In this document: positions 1-6,764 of the stretch, piece by piece
Position numbering within the stretch: the first letter of the stretch is position 1
How the letters are laid out: each line of letters starts with the position of its first letter
Source: Bacteroidetes bacterium UBA7368
GTDB taxonomy: Bacteria > Bacteroidota > Rhodothermia > Rhodothermales > UBA10348
Length of the DNA stretch: 11,381 bases
Direction: 5' to 3'
NCBI GenBank assembly: GCA_002469915.1
Contig: DKOG01000043.1
Location: 18,251 to 29,631, forward strand
Notes under the pieces: generated by a model
What the model saw: only the letters and a program-made list of their open reading frames with translations
Told to the model about the DNA's origin: nothing
Databases searched by the model: none
Translations under genes and position numbers: made by a program

Positions 1-366
1 GTTAGTCCTCCTGGTGCCTCAAATGATATTCTCCGTGGTCGGGCTCGCGGTTGGGAAGTTCACGCTACTTGGAGTCACAATATTTTGTTCGATCCAGCTG
101 GAAGCAATTTATTTGTTTCATTGATGGCTGAAGCCGGGTCTTATGACATGTTGGAATGGATTGTTCAGCCGGAAGGTGATCAAGATTCTCGTACCCAAAC
201 CGATTATCGGGGTGGAGTGTTGTGGGCTCGTTCTGGTCTTGAGATTGAGAGACCAGCCTATCGGTTTGCTCCGTTCCTCGACCTACCGTTCCGTCAGTGG
301 GCGCCCTCTACCGGTGAATGGCCTCGATCGAAGGTTCGGCTTGGCGTACGATTGATGCTTCGATAA
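1..366 (+). CDS. Outer-membrane beta-barrel protein, C-terminal fragment
   Basis: The reading frame is open from base 1 to a TAA at 364-366, so the gene begins upstream of the window and 121 residues are visible. The fragment has alternating hydrophobic/polar stretches rich in Trp, Tyr and Arg, separated by polar Gly/Asp/Gln loops (for example the acidic loop after EWIVQPEGD, then GGVLWARSGLEI and a final KVRLGVRLMLR). This pattern suits the last few strands of an outer-membrane barrel. The terminal residue is Arg instead of the usual Phe/Tyr, but the last strand is still amphipathic. I cannot assign a family or substrate from this piece. The next gene begins 3 bases after the stop, so the two are probably cotranscribed. 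The coding call is firm; the barrel assignment is inference. Confidence 0.6.
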   Translation, partial: VSPPGASNDILRGRARGWEVHATWSHNILFDPAGSNLFVSLMAEAGSYDMLEWIVQPEGDQDSRTQTDYRGGVLWARSGLEIERPAYRFAPFLDLPFRQWAPSTGEWPRSKVRLGVRLMLR

Positions 367-369
367 GCT

Positions 370-879
370 ATGCATATCTCTCCCCCTCTAGTAATAGGCA
401 TCCTATCGGATACCCATGGCTATTTTCATCCCAATCTGTTGCACTATCTGAAAGATGTGGACCTCATTCTCCATGCGGGGGATGTGGGAGGACCAGAAAT
501 TCTAGATGGACTCTCGACCGTTACCGAAGTCCGGGCGGTTTGGGGTAACATTGACGGGTGGGATCTGAGAAGGGAACACCCCGAACACAACAAATTTGAA
601 TTTGGAGGAGTCCGTTTCTGGATGACCCATATTGCTGGACGACCTGGAAGATGGCAACGTGGCATCGAGAAAGAATTAGAAAAAGACCCTCCAGACGTAT
701 TTATTTGCGGCCACAGCCATATTCTCTGTATCGAAAGGGTCGAGAAGTTGAATAAAATGCTTTTCATTAACCCCGGGGCTGCGGGAAGACAAGGTTTCCA
801 GCAAGTTAAATCCCTCGTTCGACTACATATTCAGGATGGAAAGGCCATTCAGGCAGAAGTGATTCATCTGGATGATTAA
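370..879 (+). CDS. YfcE/MJ0936-type metallophosphoesterase
   Basis: This 169-residue protein carries the full calcineurin-like phosphoesterase signature in order: SDTHG (Asp14, His16), GDVGG (Asp38), GNID (Asn60), THI (His87) and GHSH (His115, His117), followed by the NPGAAGR loop (about 134-140) typical of the YfcE/MJ0936 subgroup. Those Asp, His and Asn residues bind the two metal ions. Length and motif spacing match the family of small cytoplasmic phosphodiesterases; the physiological substrate is generally unknown. The GNID variant (family GNCD/GNHD) is conservative. The ATG lies 3 bases after the previous stop and no Shine-Dalgarno sequence is visible. The phosphatase gene follows after 27 bases on the same strand, suggesting one transcript. 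Function at family level is secure; the natural substrate is not known. Confidence 0.93.
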   Translation: MHISPPLVIGILSDTHGYFHPNLLHYLKDVDLILHAGDVGGPEILDGLSTVTEVRAVWGNIDGWDLRREHPEHNKFEFGGVRFWMTHIAGRPGRWQRGIEKELEKDPPDVFICGHSHILCIERVEKLNKMLFINPGAAGRQGFQQVKSLVRLHIQDGKAIQAEVIHLDD

Positions 880-906
880 CTTATCCTTTCATTTTAAACG
901 ATCTAC

Positions 907-2637
907 ATGTCAGACCAGCACCCGAATACCCGCCGAACAGATCGATTTGATCTAAGAGCGATTTACGAAACAAGCCAACTTCTCAGTTCTTCCCTGGACT
1001 TGGAGTTTGTATTGAGCAATTTGTTGCGCACCGCAATGGGCAAATTGCTGGTCACAAAAGGGGCAGCCCTTTTATACGATCCATTAGCTGCTGCGTACTC
1101 CATTCCTGCCGTTAAAGGCATATCTGGATTGGAGAAAGGGGGGAGCCTTGTTTTGACAAACGTGGATCTCGAAAACACGATGCAGGATGATCGAGTGCCT
1201 GCTCAGTTGCAAGAAGTGGGTATCAAATTGGTCTTCCCAGTTGCCTTTGGTCACCGGGAAATAGGTTTGATTGGACTAGGTGGAAAGTTTACGGGCCAGC
1301 CATTTGAAGACCAGGAACTGGAATTCATGGCTTCACTAGTGAATATGTCTTCTGCTGCCGTGCATAACTCGCTGATGGTTGAAGAACTGAAATTGGCGAA
1401 TAGAGATCTGGATTCGAAGGTGCAGCAGCTCAATACGTTGTTCGACCTATCTCAGGAATTCAACTCCACAGTGGATCGATCGGGGCTAGTCAAGTTGTTG
1501 ACCTTTGCTCTGATGGGCCAGATGCTGGTTAAGGAGCATATTTTCCTTATCCGAAGTATGTCCGACGATACCCGAACAGATAGTGGCGTTCATATCGTGA
1601 CGGCAAAAGGGATTCGAAAGGACGAATTGTCTTCAGATGTTACTGAGGCACTTTGTAAGGTTGAAGAGTTAGTTTTGTTAGACGGGGAAAACACGCCGGA
1701 AGGTTGCGAGATTTTAAAGGAAAAAGGCTTTTCCCTGATCTTGCCTATTCGGCAACAGGGTGAGGTAGGCGCGCTACTTTGTCTTGGAGCTAAAATGACC
1801 GGGCAGGCCTATCAGCCCGATGAAATCGAGTTTCTTTACGCCCTTGGAAACTTGGCGTTTGTGTCGCTGCATAATTCCTATCTCGTCGATGACCAGCTTG
1901 AAAAAGAGCGTTTGGAAGAAGAAATGCGCCTGGCTAGAGAGATTCAAGAACGGCTACAGCCCACTGAACTGCCTAAGTTTGATGGCATCGAAACAGCTAG
2001 TCTTGCTCTGCCTAGTCGGCATGTAGCGGGAGACTATTTTGACGCTATAGAGCTGGATAAAGATCGCATTCTTTACGCGATTGCCGATGTTACGGGCAAA
2101 GGAGTGCCTGCCTCTCTTTTGATGTCCAACCTGCAGGCATGTCTTCGTATTCTCGTGCCATTGGATCTTAGTTTGGAAGAGGGTACAGCCCATATGAACC
2201 GAGTGATTACTGAAAACACGGGTTACGATAAGTTCATCACTTACTTCCATGGGATTTTCAATAAAAAGGATAGCTCCTTCAAATACGTAAATGCGGGGCA
2301 TAACCCACCCACTTTGGTTCGTGCGGACGGGTCTATTGAACTGCTCGAGGAAGGGGGTCTCTTGTTAGGCGTTCTAGCAGGCATGCCCTACGAGAGCGGA
2401 ACGGTTACGTTGAATCCAGGAGATGTGTTGGCCATGTTTACGGATGGCGTAACCGAGGCGATGAGCCCAGAAGGTGAAGAATGGGGCGAAGAACGATTGG
2501 AGCCTTTACTAGCGTCTATACGCACTAAAACGGCCGAGGCTATTCTCGATGATGTACACGAGGCGATCAAAGAGTTTACCCACAATGCACCCATTTTGTC
2601 AGATGATCTGACCATGATTGTGTTGAAAACCACCTAG
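907..2637 (+). CDS. GAF-GAF-SpoIIE (RsbU-like) PP2C serine phosphatase
   Basis: This 576-residue cytoplasmic signalling protein has two GAF-like sensor domains (about 15-155 and 175-325). Each begins with a similar short helix: YETSQLLSSSLDLEFVL in the first, LNTLFDLSQEFNSTVD in the second. A charged coiled-coil linker (about 327-352) leads to a SpoIIE/RsbU-type PP2C domain (about 360-576). The metal-binding and fold motifs are all present: GDYFD (Asp376, Asp379), ADVTGKG (Asp394), NAGHNPP (462-468), FTDGVTEA (Asp513) and SDDLT (Asp566/567), so it should be active. Family members dephosphorylate an anti-sigma-factor antagonist in partner-switching control of a sigma factor or of c-di-GMP/secretion outputs. 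No anti-sigma factor, antagonist or kinase gene lies in this window, so its partner is unknown. No transmembrane segment is seen. Its TAG stop overlaps the stop of the convergent peptidase gene. Confidence 0.93.
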   Translation: MSDQHPNTRRTDRFDLRAIYETSQLLSSSLDLEFVLSNLLRTAMGKLLVTKGAALLYDPLAAAYSIPAVKGISGLEKGGSLVLTNVDLENTMQDDRVPAQLQEVGIKLVFPVAFGHREIGLIGLGGKFTGQPFEDQELEFMASLVNMSSAAVHNSLMVEELKLANRDLDSKVQQLNTLFDLSQEFNSTVDRSGLVKLLTFALMGQMLVKEHIFLIRSMSDDTRTDSGVHIVTAKGIRKDELSSDVTEALCKVEELVLLDGENTPEGCEILKEKGFSLILPIRQQGEVGALLCLGAKMTGQAYQPDEIEFLYALGNLAFVSLHNSYLVDDQLEKERLEEEMRLAREIQERLQPTELPKFDGIETASLALPSRHVAGDYFDAIELDKDRILYAIADVTGKGVPASLLMSNLQACLRILVPLDLSLEEGTAHMNRVITENTGYDKFITYFHGIFNKKDSSFKYVNAGHNPPTLVRADGSIELLEEGGLLLGVLAGMPYESGTVTLNPGDVLAMFTDGVTEAMSPEGEEWGEERLEPLLASIRTKTAEAILDDVHEAIKEFTHNAPILSDDLTMIVLKTT

Positions 2638-4016
2638 CGTTGCAAGCGTCCTGAAGGAAAGACTACGACGCTTTCGTTTCCATCCCGTCCGATAGCAGAT
2701 ACACCAAAAAGGAAATTGTCGATGACCATTCCTTTCAGGGTGAATTGCGTCGTTGAAGAGTCTACAAATCTGGAATGAGTCCATTGCGGAGCCGTTGTCT
2801 CTCTCCAGTGAATCTTGTATCCAGCTAGTTCGGGATCTTCTACGGCATCCCACTGAAGGGTGGTGGAGGGCCTCACAGCGCCGCCGATCCGGACCTGGTC
2901 CGGACTTGGCGGCGCCCAGGCAAGACCAGCTAAAGCGACGGCATTTACAGCTGTAAGCCGAGCGGCATAGTCGAAGTTTACGCCTTCAATTACATCTCCA
3001 TATTTGACACCATTCTCCTCTCGAATATTTTGATGCTGGCGCACATAATTTTCGTGAGTTTCCATGATTCGAATTCCAGGAAAACCAGCATCATTGAACG
3101 GACGGTGATGTCCTCCTCGGCCAAATCGATCAAGGCGATAGATGAGTTTGGCATCCAGATTGGTGAAGTAGATGTCAGTCATTCGGTCTACGTAGCGCGC
3201 AAGTTGTCTAGATACGCCATCCACTTCGCCACCTTCAAATCTCCGCCGTCCACGAGCCTGATCTGTTTCAGTGATTGGGGTGGGTTCTGAAAAGACGCGA
3301 AAAGAGCTGTTATCGATCACACCATCGACGCCTTCGATATTGCCAATCATGTCATTGTTTAGGACTCCAACGACATTCCAATCCTCATCCTGGGCTATTG
3401 ACGCCATGTATGCGCCGCCCCACAAGCCTTGCTCTTCTCCAGAGAGACCTGCATACACGATGGAGTTTGGAAAAGAATACTGACTAAGTAGTCGGGCCGC
3501 TTCTAGTGTCCCGGCCATTCCTGAGGCGTTGTCATTCGCACCCGGTGCGTCGCCCTCACCATCGGTTCCACTTGAGTTTCGAGAATCGATGTCACCACTC
3601 ATGATCACGTAATTGTCGGGATGGCGAGTACCTCTCTGGATGGCTATGACGTTTACCACCCAAACATCTTTTACCGCTCTTGAACTAGATCCTTCCTGAA
3701 TTAGAGAGCGCTGGAAGTAGACCTCAAGACAGGCATTACATGCCTCAGAAATGGCGTCGAATTCGCGTTTTATCCAGCGTCTAGCCGCGCCTATCCCGCG
3801 GGAAGTTGAAAGTGTATCAGAAAAGGTGTTGCGTGTGCCAAAACCGGCCAGGGTCCGAATATCAGATTCAATTCGCTCGGCAGAAGAGGCCTCAATCATT
3901 GCGTAAATGCGAGAATCGGTTGAAGGGGGAGCCTTCGTTGAAGACTGAGCCTGCGCTGTGGCTATCGAACAACAGAAAACGAGGCAACCGATAGAGAAGA
4001 GAGTAGAGCGGGTCAT
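2634..4016 (-). CDS. Secreted M28-family metallopeptidase with C-terminal Fn3-like domain
   Basis: This is a 460-residue exported protein with an N-terminal signal peptide (Arg3, hydrophobic 5-20, AxA-type cleavage near residue 23). The M28 zinc aminopeptidase core spans about 50-365: GANDNASG (Asp162, bridging ligand), SGEEQGL (Glu194 catalytic, Glu195 ligand), NNDMIG (Asp222) and GGHHRPFNDAGFPG (His304 probable ligand). At the first ligand, where the family has His-x-Asp, the sequence reads SGDIDS, so the His is replaced by Asp142 while Asp144 is kept. Two cysteines (93, 96) form a CxxC. A Pro-rich linker (about 368-374) leads to an Fn3-like beta domain (about 376-456), perhaps for binding surface glycan or substrate. 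It likely cleaves peptides in the periplasm or outside the cell, possibly with altered metal use. It overlaps the convergent phosphatase gene by 4 bases, and no terminator separates them. Confidence 0.88.
   Translation of the reverse strand: MTRSTLFSIGCLVFCCSIATAQAQSSTKAPPSTDSRIYAMIEASSAERIESDIRTLAGFGTRNTFSDTLSTSRGIGAARRWIKREFDAISEACNACLEVYFQRSLIQEGSSSRAVKDVWVVNVIAIQRGTRHPDNYVIMSGDIDSRNSSGTDGEGDAPGANDNASGMAGTLEAARLLSQYSFPNSIVYAGLSGEEQGLWGGAYMASIAQDEDWNVVGVLNNDMIGNIEGVDGVIDNSSFRVFSEPTPITETDQARGRRRFEGGEVDGVSRQLARYVDRMTDIYFTNLDAKLIYRLDRFGRGGHHRPFNDAGFPGIRIMETHENYVRQHQNIREENGVKYGDVIEGVNFDYAARLTAVNAVALAGLAWAPPSPDQVRIGGAVRPSTTLQWDAVEDPELAGYKIHWRETTAPQWTHSRFVDSSTTQFTLKGMVIDNFLFGVSAIGRDGNESVVVFPSGRLQR
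2878..2915. repeat. GC-rich interrupted palindrome inside the M28 peptidase gene
   Basis: The outer arms GCGCCGCC (2878-2885) and GGCGGCGC (2908-2915) are perfect complements. An inner pair, CCGGACC (2889-2895) and GGTCCGG (2897-2903), is also perfect around a single T; only a 3/4-base internal bulge separates the two stems. In the peptidase it encodes residues 368-380, the linker between catalytic and Fn3-like domains. It has no T-run, so it is not a terminator. Confidence 0.7.
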
Positions 4017-4451
4017 CTTGATCAGGATTGGTGTACCTGAAGCCTACGAAAAGTAATTGACCTGTACAATCTGTTGAAAACTCTCAGGTCTATCTATCGT
4101 AGCTGTATTAAGCAGTATATCGGCGCTAGGAGGGAGCATTCGTGGCAATTTAATACGATAGTATGCGACAGCAAGCGGCTAAAACCCGGGTGAGCCACGA
4201 CCGGGCAAAGCACCCCCTCAAATGCTACGCCCGGTCGTTATGTGGCCCACTCTTTTCTGAACATCGCATACGATGCTCGCTTCGGGCGTTGGCCAGCCTC
4301 TGCCGGCTACTTGGTTAATCGACCGTTGAAGACCACGATTTAAATACTGTGGATAAGTAGACGGTCTTAATTATTGGGTCATGTTCGCCGATAAAGACAC
4401 AGAGTGTATCCATCGTATAACTAAAGATGTTTTTAGCATCCACAAGAGTCC
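4017..4451. other. Gene-poor stretch with structured element
   Basis: These 435 bases lie between the start of the M28 peptidase gene (reading left) and the secretin remnant (reading right). All three + frames are broken by many stops, and the frame of the secretin remnant is closed by TAG at 4434. It should contain the promoter of the peptidase gene, but I find no convincing match to either the sigma-70 or the Bacteroidota (TTG / TAnnTTTG) pattern. Its notable content is the nested inverted repeat at 4158-4274. Confidence 0.6.
4158..4274. other. Nested inverted-repeat element, candidate structured RNA or mobile-element scar
   Basis: Three coaxial complementary pairs can be read. Outer: GTATGCGA (4161-4168) with TCGCATAC (4264-4271), extendable to 4158/4274 with one mismatch. 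Middle: GTGAGCCAC (4190-4198) with GTGGCCCAC (4242-4250), one A-C mismatch. Inner: GACCGGGC (4199-4206) with GCCCGGTC (4229-4236), perfect. The last two are continuous on the left strand, while the right strand carries a 5-base bulge (4237-4241). The loop contains AGCA/TGCT as a further small stem. There is no T-run, no coding potential and no match to an RNA family I recognise. It could be a non-coding RNA, a REP-like element or the foot of a lost mobile element. The pairing is seen directly; function is unknown. Confidence 0.45.
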
Positions 4452-4868
4452 ATGCCCCAGAGTTTGATGGCATTTTTAGCCATGTTGCTTGCTTCAATTA
4501 TTGATCGAAGTAATGCAAATACTCAGTTGATCTTGCTTGATGGAGAACAAACCGTGATCGGTGGCTTGTATAGTACTGAGGAGTCTTACACGCGTCGTGG
4601 GATTCCATTTTTAAAAGATTTACCTAAGTGGTTTTTCGGTCTCCGGTATGTCTTTGGGCGGTCTCAAACGGCGACCACTCAGAAAGAATTGGTTATTGCG
4701 CTACAAGCTACTGTTATAGATCCTGTTCGCAGTCGCGCAAGGAATCAATTGGTCAACGAGTCGTTGGTGAGCCAGCGCGCCGCTGTCCAGAGAGCGCTTG
4801 AAGCGTTTAATAAGGATATTGCTAACAAGAATGCCAAGCCCAAAACGTATAAGGGCACTGGCAAATAA
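4452..4868 (+). pseudogene. Truncated secretin (type II/IV secretion PulD/PilQ-like), C-terminal remnant
   Basis: The 138-residue frame contains only the end of a secretin domain: LLDGEQTVIGGLYS (28-41), then RRGIPFLKDLPKWFFGLRYVFG (48-69, the lip/transmembrane-hairpin region), then KELVIALQATVIDP (78-91, the final barrel strand). A basic helical tail follows (92-138). Full secretins have several hundred residues with N-domains before this point; here homology starts only near residue 15, and the frame is closed upstream by TAG at 4434. The ATG at 4452 is simply the first available start. The first residues are hydrophobic and could mimic a signal anchor, but this is probably accidental. No pilus or general-secretion genes are nearby. 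I read it as a decayed or rearranged gene. The alternative, a small expressed protein, is less likely but not excluded. Confidence 0.7.
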
Positions 4869-4888
4869 GGATCTGCGAGAAGAATTTC

Positions 4889-4925
4889 AAAGCGGGCCGG
4901 GCTTTTAGCCCGGCCCGCTTTTTTT
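4889..4925 (+). terminator. Strong rho-independent terminator
   Basis: A perfect 15-bp stem runs from AAAGCGGGCCGGGCT (4889-4903) to AGCCCGGCCCGCTTT (4907-4921) around a TTT loop, and a run of seven T (4919-4925) follows. It lies 20 bases after the stop of the secretin remnant and insulates the lipoprotein gene downstream. Its preservation suggests that transcription still arrives here or did until recently. Confidence 0.93.
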
Positions 4926-4932
4926 GTGCTAT

Positions 4933-4950
4933 TTTGAGGTCCGCCTCAAA
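4933..4950. promoter_or_regulatory. Short perfect inverted repeat just upstream of the lipoprotein start
   Basis: TTTGAGG (4933-4939) and CCTCAAA (4944-4950) form a perfect 7-bp repeat with a 4-base centre, ending 11 bases before the ATG at 4962. A second palindrome, AACCGGTT (4949-4956), overlaps it. It could be an operator or a leader hairpin limiting ribosome access. No promoter boxes can be fixed next to it, so the role is speculative. Confidence 0.3.
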
Positions 4951-4961
4951 CCGGTTGTGTC

Positions 4962-5972
4962 ATGCGTATCACTTTTCGCTGCTTGATTCTAATCTGGGCC
5001 CTCATTCTCGTGGGCGGATGCGCTGTGCCAACCGTAGATCAAGGCGAACTGCGACCTTCAAGTTCGGCAGAGTGGAATACGGATTTGATTCGTTCTCATC
5101 TGGAATTTCTGAACAGTGAAACGCAAGAGGGTAGAGCGCGAGGAACCAGAGGGTTCTTGAGAACGGCAGATTATATCGCCGATCAGTTGAAGGCTAGTCA
5201 AGTTCAGCCCTTTTTGCGGGGACAATACAAGCAACAGTACGCAGCGTCGGTCACCCATTTAGCTAGAGCTGAAGTTCTTTTTCTAGGCTCTGACACCCTG
5301 AACCTGGTACAGGGGGAGGATTTTTTCGTCTTTCCTGGCACCGATGATGTGCAGCTGTCTCCTGCTAGTCAGGAACTCTTGAAGGATGAAAAATATGCTT
5401 TGTCCCGTTTTGTTGAACAAGAAGAGCGCATAACTACGTCCTCAATTCATGTTGTCGGGTACATCCCCGGAAGAGATCCTCGTTCGAGGGATTCGCTGAT
5501 TGTTGTCTTTGCTCAGGCTGATGGCATAGGAGCGCAAGGAGCAGTGTCCTTTACAGGTGGGCGAGATGCCGGAACAGGGACTGCAGCGCTTCTCGAAGTA
5601 AGTCGGCGACTTTCGACTATTCAGGACCAGTGGGCCTTACTCGGTCCTTCCGTAATGGTGTCTTTTCTCTCTGGATCTAGATTAGACTGTACGGGGCTGG
5701 AGTCGGCAATGATGAATTTTCCCTGGCAGAGGGAGTACATATTGAACGTCATTGTCCTCGATGAATCGAGTCATCCAACGTGCCGGTGGGAAGATCTTAG
5801 TCCTGAGATTCAAATAGTACGCGCTACTTCAACTGAATCGAATGAGGAGGCTGCTCCATTTTCTCCCTATTTCCTTCGGTCCGAATTGCTTTCAGATGAT
5901 AACATGCTGCAACTAGAAGCGGAATCACTTCGTCTTGCCAAACTTGTTATGGCCTCTTTGATGGCGAAATAG
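4962..5972 (+). CDS. M28-like lipoprotein, apparently catalytically inactive
   Basis: This 336-residue protein begins with a lipoprotein signal: Arg2/Arg6, a hydrophobic core at 8-17, and VGGC with the lipidated Cys at 20. It follows the M28 plan. The N-terminal part (about 40-93) has the family's 'one domain of Arg-Gly-rich loop plus helix' form (EGRARGTRGFLRTADYIADQ). HVVGYIPGRDP (163-173) corresponds to the strand before the active site. After it, FAQADGIG (183-190) stands where the zinc-binding His-x-Asp would be, with Gln185 in place of His. GRDAGTGTAALLEV (200-213) keeps Asp202 of the GANDNASG motif. The Glu-Glu catalytic pair is missing: FLSGSRLDC (235-243) occupies that place. It is probably a membrane-anchored pseudo-enzyme that binds rather than cuts. 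It has no visible operon partner: a terminator lies upstream and a convergent gene 9 bases downstream. Confidence 0.75.
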   Translation: MRITFRCLILIWALILVGGCAVPTVDQGELRPSSSAEWNTDLIRSHLEFLNSETQEGRARGTRGFLRTADYIADQLKASQVQPFLRGQYKQQYAASVTHLARAEVLFLGSDTLNLVQGEDFFVFPGTDDVQLSPASQELLKDEKYALSRFVEQEERITTSSIHVVGYIPGRDPRSRDSLIVVFAQADGIGAQGAVSFTGGRDAGTGTAALLEVSRRLSTIQDQWALLGPSVMVSFLSGSRLDCTGLESAMMNFPWQREYILNVIVLDESSHPTCRWEDLSPEIQIVRATSTESNEEAAPFSPYFLRSELLSDDNMLQLEAESLRLAKLVMASLMAK

Positions 5973-5981
5973 CCGTGTGCT

Positions 5982-6617
5982 CTAAAAGATAATTCCAGCC
6001 ATTAAGACATAGGACGTATTGTAGATCTCAGGCTTTTCTGAGCGTGCGTTCGAAAGACCATAGGTAGAGCGAAGTCCGAACGTTAACGTTTCTGAACCGA
6101 CTCTTGCATTGAAATCTAATCCGACAATTAGGCCCAGATCTTGTCCTTCGACCGTTAAGTCCTGTTCCGTCTGTTCAAACGAGCTACCCACTGCATTATA
6201 CGTTATTTGTGCTTCGGTCTTAAAGGCCATGGCTGGCCCCGCAAACAGGCGCGGACTAATCCGTTTGTACGGGTTTATGCGGTACCCGAGTAGAAAAGGG
6301 ACCTCGATATAGGTTATTTCGGATAAACCCTCGATGGGGATGTCTTCAAAGTCAAATTTCAAGGCTCCTCCTTTGACCAGGTAGTAGACCCCAGTCTCAA
6401 ACTCAAAACCGCTCGGGTACTCGTACCTTAGTCCGCCTCCTCCAACCAATCGTTTGATATAGGACGCATTTTTGACCGTATCCCCTCGGAACGACGATCC
6501 CGAAACGCCGGCTTGCATCAGGGCCCTAAATTGGGCTTCAGCACAGTTGGGAGCCACCATCGCAAGGGTGAGTACGGTTAGCGCGCAAAAAAGGCCTTTG
6601 GAGTATTCATTAATCAT
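5982..6617 (-). CDS. Small outer-membrane beta-barrel protein (PorT/OMP_b-brl type)
   Basis: From the ATG at 6617 this is a 211-residue protein with a clear signal peptide (Lys7, hydrophobic about 8-21, cleavage after AEA, giving a mature N-terminus QFRALMQAGVSG). The mature part is a series of alternating strands separated by short turns: GGGLRYEY, FEFETGVYYLVKGG, TYIEVPFLLGYRI, SPRLFAGPAMAF, LGLIVGLDFNARV, LTFGLRSTYGL and NTSYVLMAGIIF. This is typical of eight-stranded Bacteroidota barrels. The terminal Phe fits the Bam recognition signal. An in-frame TTG at 6662 would add 15 residues before the signal sequence; the ATG is preferred because it sits directly before the signal peptide and a weak purine stretch (AGGTAGAG) precedes it. 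The function of such barrels is usually unknown. The gene is divergent from plsC and convergent with the lipoprotein gene. Confidence 0.85.
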   Translation of the reverse strand: MINEYSKGLFCALTVLTLAMVAPNCAEAQFRALMQAGVSGSSFRGDTVKNASYIKRLVGGGGLRYEYPSGFEFETGVYYLVKGGALKFDFEDIPIEGLSEITYIEVPFLLGYRINPYKRISPRLFAGPAMAFKTEAQITYNAVGSSFEQTEQDLTVEGQDLGLIVGLDFNARVGSETLTFGLRSTYGLSNARSEKPEIYNTSYVLMAGIIF

Positions 6618-6764
6618 ATCTCTACCTGTCTTTGAGAATAATGTACATCCGAGCCTTTTCAATAGACCTCAAACCATTCTGAAAGGTACAATCCGAACTT
6701 TGGATGGTGAATTGCCGAGTGTGGATGTCAGGTTTTATTTCTCCTCTTTATTAAATTGCCTGAT
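6618..6764. promoter_or_regulatory. Divergent spacer between barrel gene and acyltransferase
   Basis: These 147 bases must hold the promoters of two genes that point away from each other. The + strand has GAACTTTG, seven of eight positions from the TAnnTTTG box, and the - strand has TACCTTTC, again one off. Neither has a TTG at the expected distance upstream, so no promoter is called precisely. Confidence 0.3.

Noticed and set aside
773..780. CCCCGGGG palindrome in the phosphoesterase gene
   Set aside because: It simply encodes the conserved NPGAAG loop and is only 8 bases with no loop or flanking symmetry.
4158..4320. Integron attC site
   Set aside because: The hairpin and one-sided bulge recall attC, but paired core sites of the RYYYAAC / GTTRRRY type are not present at the arm ends; the nearest candidates (GGCCAAC on the - strand, CGTTATG on the +) do not pair as required, and no integrase or cassette array is seen.
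4315..4497. A 60-codon open frame on the - strand between the hairpin element and the secretin remnant
   Set aside because: No recognisable domain, no start signal, and it overlaps the secretin remnant on the other strand by 46 bases. It may be a chance frame in decayed sequence.
6618..6662. TTG start adding 15 residues to the barrel protein
   Set aside because: It would place a polar extension before a well-formed signal peptide; the ATG at 6617 gives a normal export signal.
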